Positions 1 to 7,926 of a DNA stretch of 64,000 nucleotides are shown piece by piece. Numbering within the stretch: the first letter of the stretch is position 1; the number at the start of each line of letters is the position of its first letter. Source of the stretch: Anaerolinea sp. (GTDB lineage: Bacteria > Chloroflexota > Anaerolineae > Anaerolineales > Anaerolineaceae); NCBI GenBank assembly GCA_020725865.1, contig DYEC01000012.1, forward strand, positions 124,001 through 188,000. The letters run 5' to 3'. The translations under genes were made by a program, and so were the position numbers. Under the pieces are notes generated by a model, which saw only the letters and a list, made by a program, of their open reading frames with translations, had not been told where the DNA came from and did no database searches.

Positions 1-2
1 GC

Positions 3-1175
3 GTGCAAAATCTATTGTTTTACCTGGCAACTCCTCCGGAAAACTACCTAGAGGTGATTCGCAATATTGGCACCAGCGGCTTAAATCAAGGTTGTGGTGG
101 GTGGACACGTATTGTGGTCGAGAAGCCTTACGGAAGAGACCTGGAGTCCGCCAATGAGCTGGAAAAAGAAATTCATCAGGTATTTACAGAGAAACAGGTG
201 TACCGGATTGATCATTATTTAGGCAAAGAAACGGTACAAAATATCCTTGTTTTTCGTTTCGCCAATGGTATTTTCGAACCCTTGTGGAATCATAAGTATG
301 TAGATCATGTGCAAATCACCGTCTCGGAGACGCAAGGGATTGGGACGCGCGCCGGATATTATGAATCGGCAGGCGTCATAAGGGATGTATTCCAGAATCA
401 TTTATTGCAATTGCTGACGCTAACCGCCATGGAGTCCCCGGTAACTTTTACTGCCGATGCTGTCCGCGACGAGAAAGTTAAGGTACTTCATGCTTTGCGT
501 CCCTTGACTGGAGCAGAAGCTATAGCCAACACTTATCGTGCGCAATACGTGTCTGGGATGGTGGATGGAAAACGCGTGGTTGGTTATAAAGATGAGCCGG
601 GTGTAAGAAGCGACTCGATTACAGAGACATATATGGCCGCTCGTGTGTTTGTGGATAACTGGCGCTGGGCGGGGGTGCCCTTTTATGTTCGTTCTGGTAA
701 ACGATTGGCAGCCAGAGTGACCGAGATCGCTATTCAATTCAAGCAGGCGCCCTTATCACTGTTTAACCGGCACGATATGGCAGGCGATGCGCCGAATATT
801 TTGGTTTTAAATATTCAGCCGGACGAGGGGATAACCCTGACTTTTGGCGCAAAGAAACCAGGATTTCAGAACCAGGTTTTACCAGTGATGATGAAATTTA
901 ATTATGCGGAGTCATTTGGAAGTGAGCCCCCAGAGGCATATGTCCGCTTACTTCAAGATTGTCTGGTCGGGGATGCCACGCTCTTTACGCGCAGTGATGA
1001 GGTTCGTGCACAGTGGGCTTTTACAGATGGTATTTTGAATGCATGGAAATCGCAAAACCTGCGCAACTTACCTGTATATGAAGCCGGAACATGGGGACCT
1101 CCCGGTGCGGATGAATTTATTGGTAGAGATGGCCATTGCTGGCGCAATCCAACGGATGAGATTACGCCTCAATAG
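3..1175 (+). CDS. zwf: Glucose-6-phosphate 1-dehydrogenase, 5'-truncated by window edge
   Basis: Oxidises glucose-6-phosphate to 6-phosphogluconolactone with NAD(P)+, the entry step of the oxidative pentose phosphate pathway. The visible 390 residues hold the substrate-binding motif RIDHYLGKE near residue 68, preceded by VVEKPYGRDLESA and followed by the C-terminal dimerisation domain (DNWRWAGVPFYVRSGKRL, PEAYVRLLQDCLVGD). The family is about 480-510 residues long, so roughly the first 100 residues with the Rossmann GxSGDL loop lie outside the window. The GTG at position 3 is an internal codon (the LFYLATPP strand follows), not a start. The gene converges on the minus-strand zinc-ribbon gene 8 nt downstream, and no terminator hairpin is evident between them. 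Confidence 0.96.
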   Translation: MQNLLFYLATPPENYLEVIRNIGTSGLNQGCGGWTRIVVEKPYGRDLESANELEKEIHQVFTEKQVYRIDHYLGKETVQNILVFRFANGIFEPLWNHKYVDHVQITVSETQGIGTRAGYYESAGVIRDVFQNHLLQLLTLTAMESPVTFTADAVRDEKVKVLHALRPLTGAEAIANTYRAQYVSGMVDGKRVVGYKDEPGVRSDSITETYMAARVFVDNWRWAGVPFYVRSGKRLAARVTEIAIQFKQAPLSLFNRHDMAGDAPNILVLNIQPDEGITLTFGAKKPGFQNQVLPVMMKFNYAESFGSEPPEAYVRLLQDCLVGDATLFTRSDEVRAQWAFTDGILNAWKSQNLRNLPVYEAGTWGPPGADEFIGRDGHCWRNPTDEITPQ

Positions 1176-1183
1176 ATTGGCAT

Positions 1184-1768
1184 TCACAAAGGTTGACCAC
1201 AGTTTGGACAGGCGCCCTCGCCTTTTTTAATGACGAAGCCACATTTTTTGCAGGTATCAGGCTGTTCACTACCCAGTGGCGCTCCACAAGCAATACAGCT
1301 TGGGCTTCCAATTGGGTTGGCAGTGCCGCAATAGCTGCAAGCGACTCTTTTCAGTCTTTCTGATAGCTCTTGCGTAATTCCAAGCGAACGGGCAGTACCA
1401 TCAACAACCTGCCAGACTTTTTCGGAAAGTTGCAAGGATTCAATATCTTGTGCTAAATCGTCCAGACGTCCTAGAAGGCTCAGAGGATTACGGAGTGCAG
1501 CGAGAGCAGTCATTCCTAAGCTCGCAGCTACGCCAAACCAGGCTTGTTGCCCTAGCCGCACAGAGACCCCATCTTCCATACTTTGGATATGGACAGTCAG
1601 AGCGGTATGTCCCCCAGAGTGGGCCATTTGAGAAGTAGTGATTTGAACAACAATTTTCTCGCCTTCGCCAATTTGTTGGGCGCGCAAATTGCCACGATTG
1701 AAATGGGCGATTAGGTCTGTGGCAAGGTCATGCGGCTTAATCTGCCCGTGATAGATTCGTTCTTCCAT
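1184..1768 (-). CDS. Double zinc-ribbon protein of unknown function
   Basis: A 194-residue protein. The N-terminal 75 residues look like an alpha/beta domain with no catalytic motif that I recognise. A hydrophobic stretch follows at about residues 78-100 (FGVAASLGMTALAAL). The C-terminus carries two zinc ribbons, C144/C147 with C158/C161 and C173/C176 with C187/C190. I chose ATG 1768 (MEERIYHG) over the ATG nine codons upstream because a TATAAT ends exactly 7 nt before it, on the minus strand, and the upstream codons would overlap that -10 element. There is no Shine-Dalgarno sequence, so translation is probably leaderless. The gene is divergent from the SH3b gene with only 46 nt between starts. 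Function is unknown; double zinc ribbons often mediate protein or nucleic-acid contacts. Confidence 0.75.
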   Translation of the reverse strand: MEERIYHGQIKPHDLATDLIAHFNRGNLRAQQIGEGEKIVVQITTSQMAHSGGHTALTVHIQSMEDGVSVRLGQQAWFGVAASLGMTALAALRNPLSLLGRLDDLAQDIESLQLSEKVWQVVDGTARSLGITQELSERLKRVACSYCGTANPIGSPSCIACGAPLGSEQPDTCKKCGFVIKKGEGACPNCGQPL

Positions 1769-1774
1769 AGTTTC

Positions 1775-1784
1775 GATTATAATC
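1775..1784. promoter_or_regulatory. Palindromic bidirectional -10 element
   Basis: GATTATAATC is a perfect 10-bp palindrome, so it presents a TATAAT hexamer on both strands (minus 1781-1776, plus 1778-1783). It sits in the 46-nt gap between the divergent zinc-ribbon and SH3b genes. On the minus strand it ends 7 nt before ATG 1768. On the plus strand it lies 31 nt before ATG 1815. I see no good -35 box in either direction. Confidence 0.55.
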
Positions 1785-1814
1785 ACAAAACGCATGAATG
1801 AGAGAGGTTTTTCG

Positions 1815-2441
1815 ATGATTCGAAGGCTAAGTTTTATCCTTATGATGGTTCTGGCAGGTGGGGTTGCTTTAACGCTTGGAGTGGTTTATCCAATTCGTGC
1901 AGATGTGATGGCGCAAGCGCCAACCGTGGATATCCCAACGGTTACAAGTTCACCAAGCGGACCAATGATAACGGTTCGTCCGGACGCTGATCAACAGCAA
2001 ATTAATGTTCGTTCTGGTCCTGGTACGTTTTATGATAAAGTGGGTGTTCTTTTGGTTGGTCAACAGGCACCGGCAAAGGGGCGGTCAGCAGGTGGAGAAT
2101 GGATATTGATTGAGTATCCTGGGGTTCCTTCAGGTACTGCATGGGTCTATGCTCCTTTAGTTAATTTGACGCCTGGAGAGTTACCTATTGTTGAGGCACC
2201 TCCGACACCGACACCGCTATTAACTTCAACTATTGATCCGACGTTAGCGGCTCAATTTATTGTAACCGTTGCACCGACCCGATTGCCAACGTTCACCGAG
2301 CCTCCACCGCTGTCCATACCGACATTTCCACCTAATCCAACTGCGGGAACAGCTGGTGGAATACCGATGGGATTGATAATCGTCAGTATTGCAGCGGTTG
2401 GTATCATTATTGGCATCTTTACATTTGCTCAGAGCCGCTGA
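1815..2441 (+). CDS. Secreted SH3b-domain protein with C-terminal membrane anchor
   Basis: A 208-residue envelope protein. It has an N-terminal signal/anchor helix (about residues 6-25) and a bacterial SH3 domain at about residues 45-105 with the typical INVRSGPGTFYDKVG start and WVYAPLVNL end. A Pro/Thr-rich linker (PPTPTPLL, PPLSIPTFPPNP) leads to a C-terminal transmembrane helix (about residues 180-203) ending in a short FAQSR tail. SH3b domains of this kind usually bind cell-wall or peptide ligands outside the membrane. ATG 1815 is preferred over ATG 1794 because GAGAGAGG lies about 7 nt before it. The gene is divergent from the zinc-ribbon gene and convergent with the small membrane protein that follows. 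Confidence 0.8.
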   Translation: MIRRLSFILMMVLAGGVALTLGVVYPIRADVMAQAPTVDIPTVTSSPSGPMITVRPDADQQQINVRSGPGTFYDKVGVLLVGQQAPAKGRSAGGEWILIEYPGVPSGTAWVYAPLVNLTPGELPIVEAPPTPTPLLTSTIDPTLAAQFIVTVAPTRLPTFTEPPPLSIPTFPPNPTAGTAGGIPMGLIIVSIAAVGIIIGIFTFAQSR

Positions 2442-2478
2442 GGATTTCAGGGTTTTCCATGTCAGCCATACTTTGGAA

Positions 2479-2706
2479 TCATTCTGATCGGGCGCGGCGA
2501 GTAACCCAATCAAGCAAAGCGAGAACGCAGATAACCAATATTGGCGGTATTAGACCGATTCCAATACAGATCAGCCCAGATATAGCTGCACCAGGACCAT
2601 AGATTAAATAGATTAACCCATCTCCAACCAGAATCAGTAAAATCAATCCTCCTGCAATCAGACGGACTGTAGTTTGTCGAGCATATTGCCTGAGGTCGCG
2701 ACTCAT
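2479..2706 (-). CDS. Small two-helix membrane protein
   Basis: A 75-residue protein with two predicted transmembrane helices (about residues 15-35 and 40-65), a basic N-terminus (MSRDLRQYARQT) and a basic C-terminal tail (WVTRRARSE), so both ends are probably cytoplasmic. Its ATG overlaps the stop codon of the patatin gene (ATGA), indicating translational coupling. I recognise no family. The coupling suggests it could anchor or assist the patatin-like lipase, but that is inference. Confidence 0.6.
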   Translation of the reverse strand: MSRDLRQYARQTTVRLIAGGLILLILVGDGLIYLIYGPGAAISGLICIGIGLIPPILVICVLALLDWVTRRARSE

Positions 2707-3644
2707 CTTAGCTTTACAATGAGGTTATTTGCCATGCCCCGGCTGGTTTTTGTTATTCCTAAAGCAAGTTTGATTTGTCGCCAGACGCGCTGTATTGGGG
2801 CGAGGCAATACTCAATTTGAGGTATGGCCGCTGAAGCTGTGGTTTCCCCAATTCGAATGAGTTCATCGGGGTCAACGCGGTCAAGAAAGCTGGAATGCTC
2901 CACATCTGGGCGGATCAAGACATCTGGCTGATCCACCTGCATTCGCAATTCAGCCAGCATTCTAGATGTGGTATCCATAGACTTTAGGAAGATTTGAAAA
3001 GCCTTGCCAATACGTAATTGCTGAAATGTTTTCAAAAATGGTGTAGCGAAAGGATTGATTGGCGGTAGCGCTATATTGGGGATATGTTTCCACTTTTCAG
3101 GTGGTGCCGAAAGGCAAACCGCTATGACAGGCAGGGCGGGAGCGAGCCATCTTGCCACAGACACCGGGACCGGGTCCAAAACTCCACCATCTACGAGCAA
3201 GGCTTCGCCATACTCGCGAGGAGGAAAAATTCCTGGTACAGCAATAGTTGCTAGGACAGCATCAAGAACAGGGCCCCGGCTAAGGACATATTCTTGAGCG
3301 GTAATCACATCAACTGCTGTACATGCAAATCGAATCTTAAGCTGATCAAAGGTCCTGGAACCAAGTAAAGGCAACAGGATTTGGGTAACACCATGTAATC
3401 CTAGCAGGGCAGGACCCTCATGAGAGTCTCGTTTGAAAAGGTTGCTCTGGTCAACATTTCGGATGATTTGTTCCATGTCGGAGGGTGTATATCCTGCCGC
3501 GTATAATGCACCGACTAATCCACCTGCGCTGGTTCCAGCGATTGCTTGAATGCTGAAACCAGCTTGCTCAAGACAGCGTAGGACTCCGATATGTGTAAAT
3601 CCCCTTGTACCACCACCCCCAAGTGCCACAGCTATTGCTTTCAT
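2703..3644 (-). CDS. Patatin-like phospholipase (RssA/YchK type)
   Basis: A predicted cytoplasmic serine acyl hydrolase of 313 residues. It has the oxyanion motif GGGGTRGFTHIG (residues 9-20), the nucleophile elbow GTSAG (about residues 38-42) and the catalytic Asp in VDGGVLDPVPV (about residue 152). This Ser-Asp dyad defines the patatin family, which cleaves acyl esters of phospholipids or related lipids. The substrate cannot be read from the sequence. The start has a Shine-Dalgarno AGGAGC 8 nt upstream. The gene is coupled by ATGA to a two-helix membrane protein. Confidence 0.9.
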   Translation of the reverse strand: MKAIAVALGGGGTRGFTHIGVLRCLEQAGFSIQAIAGTSAGGLVGALYAAGYTPSDMEQIIRNVDQSNLFKRDSHEGPALLGLHGVTQILLPLLGSRTFDQLKIRFACTAVDVITAQEYVLSRGPVLDAVLATIAVPGIFPPREYGEALLVDGGVLDPVPVSVARWLAPALPVIAVCLSAPPEKWKHIPNIALPPINPFATPFLKTFQQLRIGKAFQIFLKSMDTTSRMLAELRMQVDQPDVLIRPDVEHSSFLDRVDPDELIRIGETTASAAIPQIEYCLAPIQRVWRQIKLALGITKTSRGMANNLIVKLR

Positions 3645-3681
3645 GAGACTGCTCCTGGACGACTTTTTCTGATGTAAAGTG

Positions 3682-3690
3682 ATTATAGCA
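3682..3690 (-). promoter_or_regulatory. Extended -10 promoter of the patatin gene
   Basis: TGCTATAAT on the minus strand, a perfect extended -10 element, 37 nt upstream of ATG 3644. The leader carries a Shine-Dalgarno site. The -35 region is poor, as expected for an extended -10 promoter. Confidence 0.5.
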
Positions 3691-3769
3691 AATTACCCTG
3701 TAGGCAAGGGTCATTGTTAAATTTTGGTGGAGATGATTGCTTAAATCAAGTGTCTAAGGATAAGGATTA

Positions 3770-3778
3770 TGTTAAAAT
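3770..3778 (+). promoter_or_regulatory. Extended -10 promoter directly before smpB
   Basis: TGTTAAAAT (extended -10 type) ends 7 nt before ATG 3786. The usual transcription start would fall on or next to the start codon, which fits a leaderless smpB mRNA. No strong Shine-Dalgarno sequence is present. Confidence 0.4.
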
Positions 3779-3785
3779 TCAGGCA

Positions 3786-4235
3786 ATGACAATCAAAGTT
3801 GTAGCCACAAATCGAAAAGCCAATTTTGAATATTTCTTGCTTGAGCGCTTCGAAGCCGGTATTGCTTTACAGGGGAGCGAGATTAAGTCAATCCGCAAAG
3901 GGCAGGTAAGTCTCTCAGAGGCTTATGTTCGTGTAGATGGACAAGAAGCTTGGTTGGTTAACGCTCATATTGCCCCATATGATCCTGCTAGCTATACCAA
4001 TCATGATCCAAAACGCCCTAGGCGACTATTGTTGCATCGGCGCGAGATTCGACAACTATGGAACGCTGTGCGTCAGAAAGGTGTCACAGTTATCCCAGTG
4101 CGTATATATCTTAAGGACTCACTTGCAAAGATAGAGATTGCAATCGCAAAAGGTAAAAAGCTCTATGATAAAAGATCGGAAATTGCCCGACGTGATGTCG
4201 AGCGCGAAATTGAAAGAGAGCAACGTGCCCGCTAG
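3786..4235 (+). CDS. smpB: SsrA-binding protein SmpB
   Basis: A 149-residue protein that binds tmRNA and delivers it to stalled ribosomes in trans-translation. Family hallmarks are present: ATNRKANFEY at the N-terminus, QGSEIKSIRKG, DPKRPRRLLLHRREI, and the basic C-terminal tail from KGKKLYDKR onward that inserts into the ribosomal mRNA channel. ATG 3786 matches the family N-terminus; an in-frame start 24 codons upstream would add sequence unrelated to SmpB. No tmRNA gene was seen in the window. The gene is followed 22 nt later by a polyprenol-kinase-like gene with its own strong Shine-Dalgarno site. Confidence 0.97.
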   Translation: MTIKVVATNRKANFEYFLLERFEAGIALQGSEIKSIRKGQVSLSEAYVRVDGQEAWLVNAHIAPYDPASYTNHDPKRPRRLLLHRREIRQLWNAVRQKGVTVIPVRIYLKDSLAKIEIAIAKGKKLYDKRSEIARRDVEREIEREQRAR

Positions 4236-4257
4236 CGGATTAACCTGAGGAGGAACC

Positions 4258-4968
4258 ATGGTAAATATCTGGTTGGCTTTTATCATTACCCTTGCACTGG
4301 CGTTATCATGGCTTCGGTTGAATGATTTTCTTGCCAGCAGGGGGTGGATTAGTCCAACGCTGTCTAGAAAAATTATACACATGGGCACCGGACCAATTTT
4401 TGTCCTGTGCTGGCTTTTATTTCCCGAAACTCAGTCTTCCAGATATCTGGCAGCATTAATTCCTTTCGGTATTACTGCTCAGTTCGTGCTGGTTGGCTTG
4501 GGGATTATTAAGGATCAAGCGGCGGTGGATGCGATGTCCAGGACCGGCGATCGTCGTGAGATTCTACGGGGTCCTCTCTACTATGGGATAGTGTTTGTTG
4601 TTTTGACGATCGTTTATTGGCGGGATAGTTTGATCGGCATCGTTGCTTTGATGTTAATGTGTGGTGGAGATGCCTTAGCAGATATTTTGGGGCGTCGTGT
4701 TCAATCAAGTGGAAAGCTGCCCTGGTCTAAACGTAAGAGCTGGCTGGGGTCATTTGGTATGTTGCTGGGTGGCTGGGTTTTTGCAATTGTGGTGGCGGTT
4801 ATCTATCTGGCCGCAGGTCATTTTTCCGGTCCATTTGGAGGTTATCTGCTCCGCATCACCATTATTGCTTTTATTGGCACTTTGATTGAGTCTTTGCCAT
4901 TTCAGGATATTGATAATATCACTGTGACGGTAGCGGCGGTACTGACTGGTCACCTGCTTGGACTATAA
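4258..4968 (+). CDS. CTP-dependent phytol/dolichol kinase-like membrane protein
   Basis: A 236-residue polytopic protein with about six to seven transmembrane helices. The cytoplasmic signature GGDALADILGRR followed by the basic block PWSKRKSWLGSFG (about residues 140-170) is typical of the CDP-alcohol/dolichol kinase and phytol kinase superfamily, which phosphorylate isoprenoid alcohols with CTP. SRKIIHMGTG near residue 37 also fits. A Shine-Dalgarno AGGAGG lies 6 nt before the ATG. It could salvage phytol or phosphorylate another polyprenol; the exact alcohol cannot be told. Phosphatidate cytidylyltransferase (CdsA) is a less likely alternative. Confidence 0.75.
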   Translation: MVNIWLAFIITLALALSWLRLNDFLASRGWISPTLSRKIIHMGTGPIFVLCWLLFPETQSSRYLAALIPFGITAQFVLVGLGIIKDQAAVDAMSRTGDRREILRGPLYYGIVFVVLTIVYWRDSLIGIVALMLMCGGDALADILGRRVQSSGKLPWSKRKSWLGSFGMLLGGWVFAIVVAVIYLAAGHFSGPFGGYLLRITIIAFIGTLIESLPFQDIDNITVTVAAVLTGHLLGL

Positions 4969-5018
4969 ACAGGATCACAATATAATCACACAAGAACTAT
5001 CCAATTATGGGTTGATAT

Positions 5019-6089
5019 ATGATTTCTAGACGAGATTTCTTAAAACTTGGAGTTTTCAGTGTTGGGGCATTGTTAATCCGACCGTGGTTGAATTGGGGCT
5101 GGTTAATATCCGATTGGCCAGATGCTGAGCGTTTGGGGAGAAATTGTACCGGTGGCTGGATCGAAATGAAGCTTAGACCGACATCCAATAGCCCAACGGT
5201 AAAAAAGGTGTATGAAGACACCGTTGTGGTCTGGCTGCGTGAGGTAGTTGGCGAGGCGAGGAGTGTCAGTCGTAGATGGGTTGAAACACCAGAGGGATAT
5301 CTCTACGCGCCCTATATTCAACCTGTGTATAATCATCCGAACCACCCCGTTAGGTCCCTGCCAGAAACCAGTTTAGGTCGGGGAATGTGGGCTGAAGTAA
5401 CAGTTCCGTATGTGGATATTTATCCAGAAAAACCGCCATGTTCAGAATGGCTTCGCTCTGTGCCCCACCCACGATTATATTATAGTCAGGTACTTTGGAT
5501 TGATGATATTCGCACAAATGCCGCGGGTCAGGTCTTGTATCGCGTGAATGAAAAATATGGGAATTGTGGTGACACTTACTGGGCATTGGCTGAAGCGTTT
5601 CGCCCAATTACACAGGAGGAGCTGAGCCCCATTCATCCAGATGCAATGGATAAACGAATTGTTGTGGATTTGAATTATCAAACCCTATCGTGTTTCGAGG
5701 GTAACAAAGAGGTTTATTTTTGCCGCATTTCTTCAGGGGGAAAGTATGATTATCAAGGTAACCCAGTGGATAAATATGCGACGCCTGTTGGTGAGCATCT
5801 ACCATGGAGAAAGTCCATTTCTATCCACATGGCTGGTGGATCAACTGGAGCAGGATGGGATACACCGGGAATTGCCTGGACTACACTTTTCGATCCGAAT
5901 GGCGCAGCCATCCATTCGACTTTCTGGCATAATGATTTTGGCGTACCCCGTTCACATGGGTGTGTGAATGCCACACCCGAAGATGCAAAATGGGTTTTTC
6001 GCTGGGCATTGCCCCATGTGCCCTATGACCCAGGTAATGTTGATCTTTCTGGACCAGGGGGAACGGTGGTCAGCGTGATTGCTTCATAA
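5019..6089 (+). CDS. L,D-transpeptidase (YkuD family) with Tat-like signal
   Basis: A 356-residue exported enzyme. The N-terminus MISRRDFLKLGVFSVGALL is a Tat-type (SRRxFLK) signal. The middle 180 residues hold no catalytic motif that I can name; SH3-like strands are possible. The C-terminal catalytic domain carries the YkuD signature with His in AAIHSTFWHN (about residue 294) and the nucleophile Cys in RSHGCVNATPEDAKWVF (about residue 313). Such enzymes make 3-3 peptide cross-links in peptidoglycan or attach proteins to it. A TATAAT lies about 32 nt upstream of the start. ccdA follows 11 nt downstream on the same strand, so both may be co-transcribed. Confidence 0.9.
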   Translation: MISRRDFLKLGVFSVGALLIRPWLNWGWLISDWPDAERLGRNCTGGWIEMKLRPTSNSPTVKKVYEDTVVVWLREVVGEARSVSRRWVETPEGYLYAPYIQPVYNHPNHPVRSLPETSLGRGMWAEVTVPYVDIYPEKPPCSEWLRSVPHPRLYYSQVLWIDDIRTNAAGQVLYRVNEKYGNCGDTYWALAEAFRPITQEELSPIHPDAMDKRIVVDLNYQTLSCFEGNKEVYFCRISSGGKYDYQGNPVDKYATPVGEHLPWRKSISIHMAGGSTGAGWDTPGIAWTTLFDPNGAAIHSTFWHNDFGVPRSHGCVNATPEDAKWVFRWALPHVPYDPGNVDLSGPGGTVVSVIAS

Positions 6090-6100
6090 AAGGATAGAGG

Positions 6101-6820
6101 ATGATCGAATTGAGCGTTGGTATGGCTTTTCTCGCCGGGCTGGCATCTTTCCTATCGCCATGTGTGTTACCCCTGGTTCCGGCGTATATTGGTTATCTGA
6201 GCGGACGTTCTGTTAAATCTGAAGGTGTTGACAGAATGTCTCGCTGGGGAACGTTTCTGCACGGATTAGCCTTTGTGATTGGTTTTAGTATTATCTTCGT
6301 GATGTTTGGAGTGGCAGCCTCGTCGCTGGGTGGTTTTCTGTATTCTTTTCGTAGTGTGGTCGCAAAAATTGGGGGGATGATCGTCATACTTTTTGGCCTT
6401 CACATGACTGGATTATTACACATTCCGTATTTGGATTATGATTTGCGCCCCCATTCTTCAAACAAACGGCACAGTTATTTGACTTCTTCATTGCTAATGG
6501 GGATTTTTTTCTCGGCAGGCTGGTCGCCTTGTGTAGGACCCATATTGGGCGCTATTCTAATGCTGGCTATAAATGGTGGGAGTATTCATTTGGGCATTTG
6601 GTTATTATCAGCATACTCAGCAGGGTTGGCAATCCCATTTCTGGTTGCAGCTTTGGGGCTTGACTGGATTACCGCTCATTTACTGCGCCGTTATCAATCT
6701 GTTGCTCACACTGTTGAAGTGATGATGGGGGTACTGTTAATCGTCGTCGGAATGATGCTCACCCTTGGAGCGTTTCAAAAGCTGGCGACTCTTGGAGCTT
6801 TTGTTGATTTTGGTCTTTGA
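6101..6820 (+). CDS. ccdA: Thiol:disulfide transporter CcdA (DsbD-core family)
   Basis: A six-helix integral membrane protein of 239 residues that carries electrons from cytoplasmic thioredoxin across the membrane, for cytochrome c maturation or extracytoplasmic thiol reduction. Two conserved cysteine loops are visible: FLSPCVLPLVPAYIGYLSG (Cys about residue 21) and SAGWSPCVGPILG (Cys about residue 141). Length matches the family. Directly downstream are an in-frame micro-ORF and a thioredoxin-fold/DUF2085 fusion, a context that suggests a dedicated redox relay. No cytochrome c maturation genes are nearby. Confidence 0.92.
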   Translation: MIELSVGMAFLAGLASFLSPCVLPLVPAYIGYLSGRSVKSEGVDRMSRWGTFLHGLAFVIGFSIIFVMFGVAASSLGGFLYSFRSVVAKIGGMIVILFGLHMTGLLHIPYLDYDLRPHSSNKRHSYLTSSLLMGIFFSAGWSPCVGPILGAILMLAINGGSIHLGIWLLSAYSAGLAIPFLVAALGLDWITAHLLRRYQSVAHTVEVMMGVLLIVVGMMLTLGAFQKLATLGAFVDFGL

Positions 6821-6829
6821 GCTGCTACT

Positions 6830-6913
6830 TTGGAGAAAATATTTTATCTGGTTAGTGGGTTGTTGGTAGGTATTGGACAATTTATCTTGTTGGCAAGGAC
6901 AGGAATTCTTTAA
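6830..6913 (+). CDS. Putative 27-residue membrane microprotein
   Basis: A TTG-initiated ORF of 27 codons starting 9 nt after the ccdA stop, in the same frame as ccdA. It ends in TAATG, so its stop overlaps the ATG of the next gene. The product is a single hydrophobic helix (YLVSGLLVGIGQFILLARTG) with a charged MEK start. The Shine-Dalgarno site is weak (a GAG about 9 nt upstream). The stop/start overlap on one side and the tight spacing on the other argue for real translation. The alternative is chance, or occasional readthrough adding a seventh helix to CcdA. Confidence 0.4.
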   Translation: MEKIFYLVSGLLVGIGQFILLARTGIL

Positions 6914-7926
6914 TGATTACCGTTACACTTTTTTGCAAGAACGATGATGAGGTTGCCCGACAAGTTCTTGGGGATTTACAATCGCTCAGAGAGATCGTAC
7001 CTCATCAAGTGGTTGTGTTGGATATAGAGGATTATTCCAGTATGCAATCGGTTTCGCAGGAAGGTCCGATCGTTGAGATTGGTCCTTACCGCCTGGAGGG
7101 CTCAATTAAGCGCGTGGATTTGCAAGTCGCTCTAATGGCTGCCCAGGATCGTGCGATTCAGCTCGAACAAACTGGAGATAAGCAATATCAACGTCGAGTA
7201 GAAAGAGGCGCGGTGTTTAGTCGGACAGACCGTTTTTCCCTTTGGTTTACTAAGCATTACATGTTGCTGATTAACTTTTTGGTGTTTTTATATGTTGGCA
7301 TACCTTTTTTGGCTCCAGTCCTGATGAAAGTAGGGGCTGAAGTTCCGGCAAGAGCAATTTACACCGTTTATAGCCCTCTTTGTCATCAACTTGCCTTCCG
7401 TTCCTTTTTTCTGTTTGGGGAACAGTTGTATTATCCGCGTGAACTTGCTCATGTTCCTCATGTCTTAACCTATGAACAGATTACTGGAAGTCAGCCCATT
7501 AATCTTGTGGAGGCACGCCGGTTTATTGGAAATGAAAGATTAGGTTACAAAGTGGCTTTATGTCAGCGCGATGTGGCAATTTATGGGGCGATATTACTCT
7601 TTGGTCTGTTATTTTCTGCATTGGGCAGGAAAGTCAAGCAGATTCCGTGGTATTTGTGGATCGCGGGATTGGTTCCTATTGGCTTAGATGGTCTCTCCCA
7701 GCTTCCGGGTTTGATGCGCAGTATCATGCCAAACTGGATTGTCATCCGAGAAAGCACCCCTATACTGCGCCTGGTGACTGGCGGTATTTTCGGTTGGATG
7801 ACTGCCTGGTATCTTTTTCCTCTAATTGAAGAATCTATGTTGGAGACTCATCAAATGTTGAAGCGAAAGTTTGAAAAAATTAAACAAACCACTGGTATAT
7901 CGAGGGAGATTACTGATGCCCTTTAG
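6913..7926 (+). CDS. Glutaredoxin-fold / DUF2085 membrane fusion protein
   Basis: A 337-residue protein. The first ~75 residues form a thioredoxin/glutaredoxin-like fold (ITVTLFCKNDDEV, later GPIVEIGPYRLEG). The CxxC position reads C8-K-N-D11, so the second cysteine is lost. After a charged linker come about four to five transmembrane helices with the DUF2085 signature YSPLCHQLAFRSFFLFG (about residues 153-169), whose Cys-His pair is the family's most conserved feature. Function of DUF2085 is unknown. Placement right after ccdA, with the start overlapping the microprotein stop, suggests a membrane redox or metal role. Confidence 0.75.
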   Translation: MITVTLFCKNDDEVARQVLGDLQSLREIVPHQVVVLDIEDYSSMQSVSQEGPIVEIGPYRLEGSIKRVDLQVALMAAQDRAIQLEQTGDKQYQRRVERGAVFSRTDRFSLWFTKHYMLLINFLVFLYVGIPFLAPVLMKVGAEVPARAIYTVYSPLCHQLAFRSFFLFGEQLYYPRELAHVPHVLTYEQITGSQPINLVEARRFIGNERLGYKVALCQRDVAIYGAILLFGLLFSALGRKVKQIPWYLWIAGLVPIGLDGLSQLPGLMRSIMPNWIVIRESTPILRLVTGGIFGWMTAWYLFPLIEESMLETHQMLKRKFEKIKQTTGISREITDAL

